Positions 14,641 through 22,671 of a stretch of 24,905 nucleotides of DNA are shown piece after piece. Origin of the DNA: a virus; the IMG/VR virus record IMGVR_UViG_3300018426_003176, positions 1 through 24,905 of that record. One strand, written 5' to 3'. Each line of letters starts with the position of its first letter. Positions within the stretch are counted from its first letter, which is position 1. The position numbers and the translations under genes were made by a program. A model generated the notes under the pieces. The model saw only the letters and a program-made list of their open reading frames with translations. It ran no database searches and had not been told where the DNA came from.

Positions 14641-15873
14641 ATGGTTAGAACATTTAAACAACATTTAACAGAAGATAAAAATGTACATATGGAACACCTC
14701 GAAGATTCTATACTGAATCTTGGTGTTGATGGTACACGCTCTGCAATTAATTTTTTGCGCAGTGTAAGAGATATGTTGGCAGGTAATGCTAAATCTGGTG
14801 TAAATGTAACAGTTAAATGGGATGGTGCTCCTGCAGTATTTGCTGGAACAGATCCTGAAGATGGTAAATTCTTTGTTGCGAAGAAATCAATTTTTAATAA
14901 AGTACCAAAAGTATATAAAACAAATGCTGATATAGATGCAGATACTGATGGTGATTTAAATGCTAAATTAAAACTTGCTTTAGCCGAGCTACCTAAACTT
15001 GGTATTAAAGGAGTTGTACAAGGTGATTTTTTATATGATAAAAAAGATATTAAAACGGTTAACATTATGGGAGTCCCGCATATTACTTTCCATCCTAATA
15101 CGATTGTTTACGCGGTACCTAAAGATAGTGACCTCGCGAAAGAAATCCTCGGATCCAAGATCGGAGTGGTATGGCACACAACATACACAGGAAACTCAAT
15201 TAAAGAACTGTCTGCTTCTTTTGGAAAAGAGATTGCAAGCGGTCTCAAAAAAACGAAAGGAGTCTGGTCAGTAGATGCTGTCTATAAAGATGTTTCTGGT
15301 AATGCTACAATGACTGGAAAAGAAACTGCTTTTGTTACTAAAAAGCTTTCAGAAGCTGGTATGTTATTTAGAAAAATTAAAAAAGAAACATTTAATGGTA
15401 TTTCAGATAATCCTGATACATTAATGAGAGTTAAAACTTTTATTAATACAAAAATTAGAGAAGGCCAACGAATTGGAAATACGAGAATATTTGTTAAGCA
15501 ATTACAGGACTATATAAATAATGTATATCAAAAAGATGCAGACAAAAAGAAAACAGAGAAGGGTAAGGCAAGTTCGTTTGCAAAACGTGATGCAACTTTG
15601 GAGTATTTCAAAAAAACACCCGCATCTCAGATAACAATGATGTTTGATTTGTATAATTTAATTATAGATATTAAACATATAATTATTAGTAAATTAGATA
15701 AAGCAAAGAGAATAGGAACGTTCTTAAGAACAGATAATGGTTATGAAGTAACAGAACAAGAAGGTTTTGTTGCAATCGATCACATGGGTAAAAACGCAGT
15801 TAAACTTGTTGATCGTCTTGGATTTAGTAGAGCTAATTTCTCAGACAAATATATTAAAGGTTGGCAAAAATAA
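14641..15873 (+). CDS. Ligase/nucleotidyltransferase-like protein (DUF6267-like) with capsid-targeting-like N-terminus
   Basis: The 410-residue product resembles a marine-phage family I recall as DUF6267. Residues 59-62 (KWDG in VTVKWDGAPAVFAG) match ligase motif I KxDG, where Lys takes the AMP. E374-G-F-V-A and K388-L-V match motifs IV and V in the style of T4 RNA ligase 1 (EGxVA, then K about 13 residues on). VVQGDFLY at 125-132 is a motif III candidate. Motifs I and IV are about 315 residues apart, far more than in Rnl1, so a large insertion must exist or the match is partly chance. The N-terminus MVRTFKQHLTE ends in L-x-E like a T4 capsid-targeting leader. No clear Shine-Dalgarno sequence is near the ATG. 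Confidence 0.6.
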   Translation: MVRTFKQHLTEDKNVHMEHLEDSILNLGVDGTRSAINFLRSVRDMLAGNAKSGVNVTVKWDGAPAVFAGTDPEDGKFFVAKKSIFNKVPKVYKTNADIDADTDGDLNAKLKLALAELPKLGIKGVVQGDFLYDKKDIKTVNIMGVPHITFHPNTIVYAVPKDSDLAKEILGSKIGVVWHTTYTGNSIKELSASFGKEIASGLKKTKGVWSVDAVYKDVSGNATMTGKETAFVTKKLSEAGMLFRKIKKETFNGISDNPDTLMRVKTFINTKIREGQRIGNTRIFVKQLQDYINNVYQKDADKKKTEKGKASSFAKRDATLEYFKKTPASQITMMFDLYNLIIDIKHIIISKLDKAKRIGTFLRTDNGYEVTEQEGFVAIDHMGKNAVKLVDRLGFSRANFSDKYIKGWQK

Positions 15874-16611
15874 ATGGCTCAATATTATCCAAGTGAAGAT
15901 TTACATCTAAATATAGCAAGAGGACTTGTTAAAGGTACTTCATTTATCCACAAGTTTGGTGCCGTTCCTGCTTTAAGTATTAATGTAACGGGGTCGGTTT
16001 GGGATATTAATGATACATTGTATCCTTGGGCAGCATTAGATACTCCTGCTGTTGTGAACGTTAAAAGAAATAACATAGCAGACGAAGGTCATACAGTTAC
16101 AGTTCAAGGCTTGGATTCTGATTATAATTTTCAAGAGGAAGAAATTGTAATTTCAGGTACTAACACTCTTAGTACTAAACTATTCCGTAGAGTAAACCGC
16201 GCATTTTGTACTGCAGGTGGGGAAACAAATACTGGCAATATTGATATTGAAGCAGGCGCAGCTGGCGGAACAATTGTTGCTCGTATTACTGCAGGTAAAG
16301 GTCAAACACTAATGGCTGTTTATACTGTTCCTGCAGGAAGTACGGCATATATTACACAAGGGGTTTCTTCAGTTCAAGGTGGCGGGCAAGCAACAGGTGA
16401 TATGATGATTCGCCAATTTGGTCAAGATACTTTCCGTGTTGGGCATAGTTTTGAAGTAACTTCAGATGGTGGAGCTTATTTCTATCCATTCAGTGTCCCT
16501 GTAGCAGTATCTGAAAAATCTGATATTGATGTTAGAGCAAAAGCTGCTGGTAATAATTCTCGTGTTACTTCAGCATTCGATATAATTTTAATTAAAAATG
16601 GACTTGGCTAA
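15874..16611 (+). CDS. Probable virion structural protein
   Basis: A 245-residue, beta-rich protein low in lysine clusters and rich in glycine, threonine and valine, with segments such as SINVTGSVWDINDTLYPW, HTVTVQGLDSDYNFQEEEI and AGKGQTLMAVYTVPAGSTAYI. This composition is typical of phage surface or decoration proteins, and I associate the N-terminal YYPSEDLHLNIARG pattern with structural proteins of marine phages. The last third (FRVGHSFEVTSDGGAYFYPFSVPVAV) looks like a receptor- or capsid-facing beta sandwich. The gene follows the ligase-like gene with no gap. Exact place in the virion cannot be told. Confidence 0.55.
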   Translation: MAQYYPSEDLHLNIARGLVKGTSFIHKFGAVPALSINVTGSVWDINDTLYPWAALDTPAVVNVKRNNIADEGHTVTVQGLDSDYNFQEEEIVISGTNTLSTKLFRRVNRAFCTAGGETNTGNIDIEAGAAGGTIVARITAGKGQTLMAVYTVPAGSTAYITQGVSSVQGGGQATGDMMIRQFGQDTFRVGHSFEVTSDGGAYFYPFSVPVAVSEKSDIDVRAKAAGNNSRVTSAFDIILIKNGLG

Positions 16612-16614
16612 ACT

Positions 16615-16623
16615 CAATAAATA
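16615..16623 (+). promoter_or_regulatory. Possible degenerate late promoter
   Basis: CAATAAATA differs by one base from the late word TATAAATA and lies 30 bases before the methyltransferase start, a similar distance to the exact copies. It could start the sugar/sulfate cassette. The single mismatch in an AT-rich gap makes it weak. Confidence 0.3.
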
Positions 16624-16653
16624 AAAAATATATTTTGTAAATGGAGAAATATT

Positions 16654-17214
16654 ATGGGTATAATTCGTGACCGTGGTAATGATGGTGGCAATATTTGGAG
16701 ATGGGACACTCTCATCAGATTCATTAAAGAAAACAATTATAAAACAGGCGCTGAACTTGGAGTGCACGATGGTGTAAGCTTCAAAAATATGGTAAAACGT
16801 TGTCCTGAATGTAATTTAGTTGGTGTTGATTTATATGAATCACAACCAGAAAATAATGGTCCAGAAAAATGGACACCAGGCGAAAATGGACATGCTTGGG
16901 ATCATAAACGTTATTACACAGATTTATTAAACTTTTGTCATAATCATGATAACGCTGTTATTATTAAAGATTATACAACAAATGTCGCAGAACAATATCC
17001 AGACGGTCATTTCGATTTTGTATTTATTGATGCTGATCATGGATATGAAGGTTGCTTAAGAGACATTAAAGCTTGGCACCCTAAAGTCCGTGAAGGCGGT
17101 AGAGTTATTGGTCATGATATTCACTTTCCTACAGTACAAAAAGCTGTTACAGAATTTTACGGAGAAAACTCTTGGAACACCGAAGATGATTTCATTTGGT
17201 GGATTCAAAAATAA
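16654..17214 (+). CDS. Class I SAM-dependent methyltransferase
   Basis: The 186-residue protein has motif I GAELGVHDG (residues 32-40), the acidic strand LVGVDLYE, and FDFVFIDADHGYEG, the strand and D-A-D-H pattern of the Methyltransf_24-like family found in sugar and antibiotic pathways. VREGGRVIGHDIHFP is the matching motif VI region. Acceptor unknown; together with the following glycosyltransferases and sulfotransferase, a sugar methylation in a glycan pathway is likely. GGAG at 16643-16646 precedes the ATG. Its stop overlaps the next start (TAATG). Confidence 0.75.
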   Translation: MGIIRDRGNDGGNIWRWDTLIRFIKENNYKTGAELGVHDGVSFKNMVKRCPECNLVGVDLYESQPENNGPEKWTPGENGHAWDHKRYYTDLLNFCHNHDNAVIIKDYTTNVAEQYPDGHFDFVFIDADHGYEGCLRDIKAWHPKVREGGRVIGHDIHFPTVQKAVTEFYGENSWNTEDDFIWWIQK

Positions 17215-17858
17215 TGATTGAAAAGAAACTTTCACAAATTTGGATTGGTCCAAAGCCTGCTCCATTAAAATGGATGTATACTTGGAGAGATAAACATCCA
17301 GGCTGGGAGTATTCTATTTTTACTGATGAAATGTTAAAATCTCGTAAGTGGCATAATCAACATTTAATAGAACATTATTATAATACTGCAAAATGGCCTG
17401 GCGTTTCCGATTTAATTCGTTATGAATTATTGTATGAACGGGGTGGATTTTGGCCTGAAGCAGATATGGAATGTTTAAATGACACTACAGAATTATTTGT
17501 AGCACCTGACGATCATGCATATACATGTTATGAAAATGAAAAAGGTAGAGAAAACTTTGTACAACCAATTATGGCTGCTAATCCAGAAAATCAATTTGTT
17601 AAACATATAATTGATACACTTCATAAATTAAAACCACAAGATCTTAAAGAACCTTGGATGTCAACAGGGAATGCATTTCTTGCAAATCATGTTGTTAATT
17701 GGAAAGATAAATTAACTATATGGCCTTCACATTGGTTCATCCCTTTATTTTATATTGGTGGAGCAAAGCGCTATGACGGACCTGATAAAGTGTATGCAGA
17801 CCACAAATGGGGGTCCACAGGCCATGCAAATAGTGTATCATATGATAGAGGAATATAA
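17214..17858 (+). CDS. Glycosyltransferase, GT32-like (DXD sugar-binding type)
   Basis: The 214-residue protein shows the Gly_transf_sug pattern: an N-terminal KLSQIWIGPKPAP, the SDLIRYELLYERGGFW segment (65-80) typical of 'aDi.RYeiLy.yGGiYlD.D', and the metal/nucleotide-sugar site as E82-A-D84 in place of D-x-D. It should move a sugar from a nucleotide donor to a glycan. I use ATG 17214, which overlaps the previous stop by one base and puts the first strand at the N-terminus; an in-frame ATG at 17196 would add only MVDSKI. Ends on a TAATG overlap with the sulfotransferase gene. Confidence 0.78.
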   Translation: MIEKKLSQIWIGPKPAPLKWMYTWRDKHPGWEYSIFTDEMLKSRKWHNQHLIEHYYNTAKWPGVSDLIRYELLYERGGFWPEADMECLNDTTELFVAPDDHAYTCYENEKGRENFVQPIMAANPENQFVKHIIDTLHKLKPQDLKEPWMSTGNAFLANHVVNWKDKLTIWPSHWFIPLFYIGGAKRYDGPDKVYADHKWGSTGHANSVSYDRGI

Positions 17859-18517
17859 TGTATATATCACACAAATATAAATTAATATTTTTAAGAACAC
17901 CTAAAACAGCAAGTAGTAGTTTATCAGAATTTTTTATTAAAAATATTCCTGATGATTACGCGATTTATACTCCAGTAGAAGATTCTAATATTCCTGGAAC
18001 GTTAAATCCAGATATTATTAATAAGTATAAAATTAATTTTAAATATTATCATTTTACATTAGAAGATTTAGTTAATAATGAAATTATAACAGAAGAACAA
18101 GCAAAAACATATAAATCATTTGCTGTTATAAGAGATCCAGTTGATAGACAAAAAAGCTTTTATTATTTCTATAAAAACTGGAAAGGTAGGCATTCACCTG
18201 CATCATTAGATGAATATAAAGCCTGGACTTCAAATGGTTCATTTATTGGAGAACCAAACTCTGCTATTAAACAAACAGATATTCTTTCTATAAACGAAGA
18301 AATTATTGGTAATTATTGGTTATATGAAAACATAAATGATGAATTAAATAATCTTATGAATGAATTACATTTGCCTGTTAAGTATCCATTAACTAATCAT
18401 AAAAATGGTTATAGAAAAAATAGAGATAATGAAATTGTATTTGATGATCAGTCTATGAGTGATTTAAGAAATGCATTTACTAAAGACTTTGAAATATATG
18501 AAAGCTTACATTCTTAA
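17858..18517 (+). CDS. Sulfotransferase
   Basis: The 219-residue protein has a convincing PAPS-binding loop: FLRTPKTASSS, with P15-K-T-A-S-S-S21, and a 3'-phosphate site VIRDPVDRQKSFYYFY with R92 and S100. This is the layout of carbohydrate sulfotransferases of the Sulfotransfer_2 type. Placed between two glycosyltransferases, it most likely sulfates a sugar on phage or host surface glycan, using PAPS made by the host. The ATG overlaps the stop of the GT32 gene; the 3' end overlaps the GT25 gene by 20 bases. Confidence 0.78.
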   Translation: MYISHKYKLIFLRTPKTASSSLSEFFIKNIPDDYAIYTPVEDSNIPGTLNPDIINKYKINFKYYHFTLEDLVNNEIITEEQAKTYKSFAVIRDPVDRQKSFYYFYKNWKGRHSPASLDEYKAWTSNGSFIGEPNSAIKQTDILSINEEIIGNYWLYENINDELNNLMNELHLPVKYPLTNHKNGYRKNRDNEIVFDDQSMSDLRNAFTKDFEIYESLHS

Positions 18518-19181
18518 AATTGATACACCTATTTCAAATGAGTATGCTAAAACATGTGCAGACTCTTGTGATAAAGTAGGATTAAACTGGGAATATTTTA
18601 ATGGATACCAAAATATGACCGGTGCTGCAGCATGGGGATTAACAGGTATTAAAACTCAATTTAATGAAGCTTATCGTTATATAGAAAATCCAAATGCTGC
18701 TCAAAAAGCAAATGCTTGTAGTGCTGGACATGCCGCAATATGGAAAAAAATTGCAGAAGGTCCAGATGATATTGGTATTGTATTAGAACATGATGCAATA
18801 ATGCTTCAACCAATAACTATTCCTATTCCTGAAAATATGATTGTAACTCTTGGTTATAAAATGCCAGATATAGAAAGATATGATCATGTTGCAGCAGGCC
18901 TTCCTACTGAAATTATTCCTATTCGTGGTCATGAAGGTGCGCATGCATATGCAATGACTAAAAATACTGCGCAGTTTCTTGTAAACGAAATAGAAGCAAG
19001 AGGTGTTATGAGTGCAGTTGATAATGCTTATTTTATTATGGGACAAAGAAGTACTAGAGTTCCATTAGGAATAATGTCACCTACGCCTGCAATTGGTTGG
19101 TTAAGAGAATCAACAATCTGGGGTGGATCAGCATATAGAAACTATAATTTTATACCTTCCTTTCAGGAAAATTATAAATAA
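18498..19181 (+). CDS. Glycosyltransferase, GT25-like (LPS glycosyltransferase type)
   Basis: The 227-residue product begins MKAYILKIDTPISNEYAKTC, the short first strand and arginine/lysine-poor helix seen in GT25 LPS glycosyltransferases ('..vinL.rs..R...'). KANACSAGHAAIWKKIAEG corresponds to the family's 'gevGCalSHi.iw..i', and IGIVLEHDAI to 'i.iLEDDa.', with E-x-D as the metal site. HEGAHAYAMTKNTAQFLV matches 'g..aYliSr.gA..ll'. I use ATG 18498 so that the first strand is N-terminal; the ATG at 18471 would add nine residues. The last codons contain the late promoter word at 19173. Confidence 0.72.
   Translation: MKAYILKIDTPISNEYAKTCADSCDKVGLNWEYFNGYQNMTGAAAWGLTGIKTQFNEAYRYIENPNAAQKANACSAGHAAIWKKIAEGPDDIGIVLEHDAIMLQPITIPIPENMIVTLGYKMPDIERYDHVAAGLPTEIIPIRGHEGAHAYAMTKNTAQFLVNEIEARGVMSAVDNAYFIMGQRSTRVPLGIMSPTPAIGWLRESTIWGGSAYRNYNFIPSFQENYK
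19173..19180 (+). promoter_or_regulatory. T4-type late promoter, TATAAATA
   Basis: Exact late -10 word overlapping the stop of the GT25 gene, 35 bases before the start of the 1151-residue gene at 19216. Confidence 0.75.
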
Positions 19182-19215
19182 CAGTAACTAACAATAATTA
19201 TTTTAGGATTTTATC

Positions 19216-22200
19216 ATGGCAGACAAGCCAAAAAAGGGTAAAAAGAGTTTTAAGTCTTTTAACCCAAAGAACATTATTGACGTAAAACCAACACTTGATG
19301 AAGCTGTAAAGAAAACGGCTGTAATTAGTTTTGGTAGAATGAATCCAATTACTATTGGTCATGAAAAGTTAGTAGGAAAAGTTACTACAGAAGCTAGAAT
19401 GAGAAAAGGAACTCCTATGATTTTCTTAACTCATTCAGAAGATGCTAAGAAAAATCCTTTATCATATAATGATAAAATTAAATTTGCTCAAAAAGCATTT
19501 GGTAAAATTGTAGTAAAATCTCCAGCAAGAACAATTATCGAAGTTACTAAATATTTAACTGGTAAATATAGTAATCTAGTAATGGTTGTTGGTTCTGACA
19601 GAATTAAAGAATTTGAATCTCTATTAAACAAATATAATAATAAAGAGTTTAAATTCGACAATATAGAAGTAGTATCATCTGGCGATAGAGATCCAGATGC
19701 AGAAGGCGTAACTGGCATGTCAGGTACTAAGATGAGAGAATTGGCATCTAAAAACGACATTACTGCATTTACTAAAGGCCTTCCTAATAGATTAAAACCC
19801 AATGCTAAACAAGTATTATTAGCAGTAAGAAAAGGTATGAATATGTCAGAAGAAAATATAGTAGAAGAGCAAGAATTAGACGAAGCTTTAAGTAGAATGG
19901 CTCGTCGTAAACGTTCAATCGCTGCAAGGAGAGCACGTTTTAGAATGAAGCGTGGTAGAGAAAGAGCGAAAAAGAGAGTTGCTTCTTTAGATGTACTTAA
20001 AAGACGTGCTCGTAAAGCTGCTATTAAATTTTTTAAGAAAAGATTTACTAAAGGTAGAAATTATAATACAATGTCTGCTGGAGAAAAAGAAATCATTGAT
20101 AAGAGAGTAGAAAAGATTAGTAAAAAACGTTTAGACCAAATCGCTCGTAAACTTCTTCCGAAGATTAAGAGAAAAGAATTAGATAGACGTAAAGCTATGA
20201 TGGCACGCCAAACTAAAAATGAAGAAGTACATTTAGAAGAAGCTTCAAAAGCTGATACTAGAGTTCGTAAGCGCCCACACATGATGATGGATTCAAAAGG
20301 AGCTGTTAAATTTGATGGACGTTTTAAAATTTATAAGAAAAAAACAGTTAATGAATCAGTTGAAGATGAAGTAGTAGATTTAATGGAATCTACAGAAGCT
20401 TTTGCCAATTCAGTATCACCAGAGCAAATTGATGAGTTATCAAAAGAAAAATTAGCGGGATATGAAAAGAAAGCTAGAACTTCTGCCATAGTTAATGCTC
20501 TTAAGTTTGGTAAAAAAGCTCATGATAAGTATAAGAAAAGAGAAGCTGGTTTAAAGAAAGCATCAAAGAAAACTGGTACTCAATATTCAAATGCTTGGAG
20601 GCATGAATCTAATGCTAGTGGCGAAAAAAATCTAGAATTAGATAGAGAAAGAGCTGCAAAAGCAAAATTAAAGCCTAATGATCGTGCTAAAATAGATGCG
20701 ATCAAATCTATGATGAAACACGCAAATGAAGAAACACAAATTGATGAATTATCAAATGATCTTTTACAAAGATATGATGATGCTAAAGAGAAAAAACATA
20801 GACAACCTGATGGTTCAACGAAATATAAAAGTGTACATCAATCATTGAAACGTACTGTTGGTGGTATTCGTTCTTTAAAAAGACAAGCAGGTTTTAAAGC
20901 ACCTACTAATAAAGTTTCAAGAGCAGATCACTTTGCTGCATACGGTAAAGATGGACATAAAGTTGTAGCAAAACATAATAAAAAAGTAGCAAGAGAATCA
21001 GTTGAATATGATTTAAACGAAGATGCAAAAGTTATTGCTCACTTAGTTAAAAAAGGTTTAAATCCTAAAGATGCTGCAGCTTCTACAAAGAAACATTTAC
21101 CTTATGTTAAAAAAGCATACGGTAACCTTTCACCTGCTCAAGCTGCCGCAAAAGTCAGTATGGCAAGAGCAAATGAAGAAAAACAAATCGACGAATTATC
21201 AAAAGATACATTAAAATCATATCGAAAAAAAGCTGATAAATCAGCAGTTGATAGTTTAACAAGTAATGATCCTAAGCAAAAATTAAAATACGGGAAAAGA
21301 TTAACTGGTATGGGTAGAGCAACTAAAAGATTGAATAAAGAAGAAAAACAAATTGATGAATTATCAAAAGATACTCTTATGAAATACTCTGATGCTGCTT
21401 CTAAAGATCTTATGAAAGCAGTACATGGTGATAAAACTTCTAACATCTATAAAGTTAATAAAACCTCAAAATCTGGTAAACCATTAACAGTCCAAGGTAT
21501 TAGACGTAGACAAAACAAAAAATTTGATAGAAGAACATCACAATCAGGTGATGCATATCGAAAAGCACAAGCAATGGAAAGTGTCGAGCAAATTGATGAA
21601 TTATCAAAAGATACACTTGGTAGTTATATTGGAAAAGCAACTGATGATAAAAAAGCTTGGAAAGATACTAGAAAAGCTTTTGCAAAAAAAGGTTATAAAG
21701 ATCATGGATTTGAAAACTCAAAAATAGCAAAAAGAAATACGGGTATTAAGAAAGCAGCATCAAGATTGACTAAAGAAGATACACAATTTGATGAATCAAT
21801 ACATCACGATATAGATCATTCAGATCCAGATTTTAAACGTCTATTGAAAAAACACAATGTTACTCATAGTGTAGTTAAGAGAGGTCCACAATCTGGTGAT
21901 AGTATTAAATTACATGGTGATAAAAAGAATGTTCAACATGTTTCAAAGGTATTAAGAAACCCAGAACAGCATCAAAATGAAGCATGGTCTCCATTAAGTA
22001 AAGGCACTCAAGATCATATTGCTGATGTTCAACAAAAGAGAGCAAATGATCTTAAGAAATTAAGAGATGCAAAAAGAGCTAAGAATCCTACTTTCATGGA
22101 TAAGTTTAAAAAAGGATTTAAGAAAGAAGATACAGAACAATTAGATGAATTAAATCCTTCAACATTAGGAAGATATAGTCGTGCAGCTGCAAGAGATGTG

Positions 22201-22671
22201 GGTATTACTAGTGATCATAAAAGAATTAAAAAGCGTCTAAAAGGTATCGATAATGCTACTCATAAGCTTGCTATGAAAGCAATTAGAGGTGGCGTAAGAG
22301 AATCGAAAGTACCTTTTGATCCTCCATATAAAAAGGTTAAAAGCGGTACTACTATAGATAAATCAGGTGCTAAACATACTCCAATGTCTAAAGCTCGTCA
22401 TTTAGCTCAAATGGCTATTAAACAAGCAATGGATAAAAAGCAGAAAAAAGAAGATGTAAACGAAGCTACTTGGAGTGTTGATGTTGCGGGCATGCCTAAA
22501 TTTTATGTCGATGGTAAATCACAAGGTGATGTCAAAAAAGAACTACGCAAATTAATCAAATCCGATAAAATTAAAGAAATTATAGTTAAAAGAGTTCAGC
22601 CGATCGAGGTTAGAAAAGATTTTAGACAAAGATCTCAAGATCCATCTGGTAAAGCAGAAACAGAAGAATGA
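19216..22671 (+). CDS. Nucleotidyltransferase-headed repeat protein, candidate prohead-protease polyprotein
   Basis: At 1151 residues this is the largest gene here. Residues about 33-205 form an HIGH-type nucleotidyltransferase domain: FGRMNPITIGH (T46-I-G-H49), MVVGSDRIKEF, and GMSGTKMR (168-174) for the ISGxxxR motif. From residue 216 on it is very Lys/Arg-rich and divided by repeats of E-(K/T)-Q-I-D-E-L-S-K-D-T-L. Motifs L/I-x-E before likely segment borders end at residues 29, 223, 342, 407, 511, 602, 660, 715, 795 and 978; degenerate copies end at 860, 922 and 1083. T4 gp21 protease cuts after such motifs, so the protein may be cut into an enzyme and a series of basic peptides inside the head. 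A late promoter precedes it. Nucleotidyltransferase call is firm; cleavage is inferred. Confidence 0.75.
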   Translation: MADKPKKGKKSFKSFNPKNIIDVKPTLDEAVKKTAVISFGRMNPITIGHEKLVGKVTTEARMRKGTPMIFLTHSEDAKKNPLSYNDKIKFAQKAFGKIVVKSPARTIIEVTKYLTGKYSNLVMVVGSDRIKEFESLLNKYNNKEFKFDNIEVVSSGDRDPDAEGVTGMSGTKMRELASKNDITAFTKGLPNRLKPNAKQVLLAVRKGMNMSEENIVEEQELDEALSRMARRKRSIAARRARFRMKRGRERAKKRVASLDVLKRRARKAAIKFFKKRFTKGRNYNTMSAGEKEIIDKRVEKISKKRLDQIARKLLPKIKRKELDRRKAMMARQTKNEEVHLEEASKADTRVRKRPHMMMDSKGAVKFDGRFKIYKKKTVNESVEDEVVDLMESTEAFANSVSPEQIDELSKEKLAGYEKKARTSAIVNALKFGKKAHDKYKKREAGLKKASKKTGTQYSNAWRHESNASGEKNLELDRERAAKAKLKPNDRAKIDAIKSMMKHANEETQIDELSNDLLQRYDDAKEKKHRQPDGSTKYKSVHQSLKRTVGGIRSLKRQAGFKAPTNKVSRADHFAAYGKDGHKVVAKHNKKVARESVEYDLNEDAKVIAHLVKKGLNPKDAAASTKKHLPYVKKAYGNLSPAQAAAKVSMARANEEKQIDELSKDTLKSYRKKADKSAVDSLTSNDPKQKLKYGKRLTGMGRATKRLNKEEKQIDELSKDTLMKYSDAASKDLMKAVHGDKTSNIYKVNKTSKSGKPLTVQGIRRRQNKKFDRRTSQSGDAYRKAQAMESVEQIDELSKDTLGSYIGKATDDKKAWKDTRKAFAKKGYKDHGFENSKIAKRNTGIKKAASRLTKEDTQFDESIHHDIDHSDPDFKRLLKKHNVTHSVVKRGPQSGDSIKLHGDKKNVQHVSKVLRNPEQHQNEAWSPLSKGTQDHIADVQQKRANDLKKLRDAKRAKNPTFMDKFKKGFKKEDTEQLDELNPSTLGRYSRAAARDVGITSDHKRIKKRLKGIDNATHKLAMKAIRGGVRESKVPFDPPYKKVKSGTTIDKSGAKHTPMSKARHLAQMAIKQAMDKKQKKEDVNEATWSVDVAGMPKFYVDGKSQGDVKKELRKLIKSDKIKEIIVKRVQPIEVRKDFRQRSQDPSGKAETEE
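20425..22155 (+). repeat. Dispersed in-gene repeats encoding Q-(I/L)-D-E-L-(S/N)
   Basis: Six copies of the unit, with I or L codons starting at 20428, 20740, 21187, 21352, 21592 and 22141, followed by a related 45-80 residue helical segment with pattern L-S-x-D-T-L-x-x-Y-x-x-K-A and later a basic G-I/M-x-x-A-x-x-L end. DNA similarity is high only around the motif (for example AAATTGATGAATTATCAAAA), so copies have diverged by selection on the protein. Spacing is irregular. Confidence 0.8.

Noticed and set aside
14999-15274. Plus-strand frame inside the ligase-like gene
   Set aside because: It overlaps conserved parts of the longer frame entirely and encodes a low-complexity product; it is a shadow. 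The frames at 21524-21727 and 23176-23358 are rejected for the same reason.
17196-17213. Upstream ATG for the GT32 gene
   Set aside because: It would overlap the methyltransferase end by 19 bases and add six residues unlike the family; ATG 17214 has the usual TAATG overlap.
20425-22155. Repeated DNA words as a possible CRISPR or tandem DNA repeat
   Set aside because: Spacing is irregular, the words lie in frame in one gene and code for the same peptide, so the repetition is at protein level.
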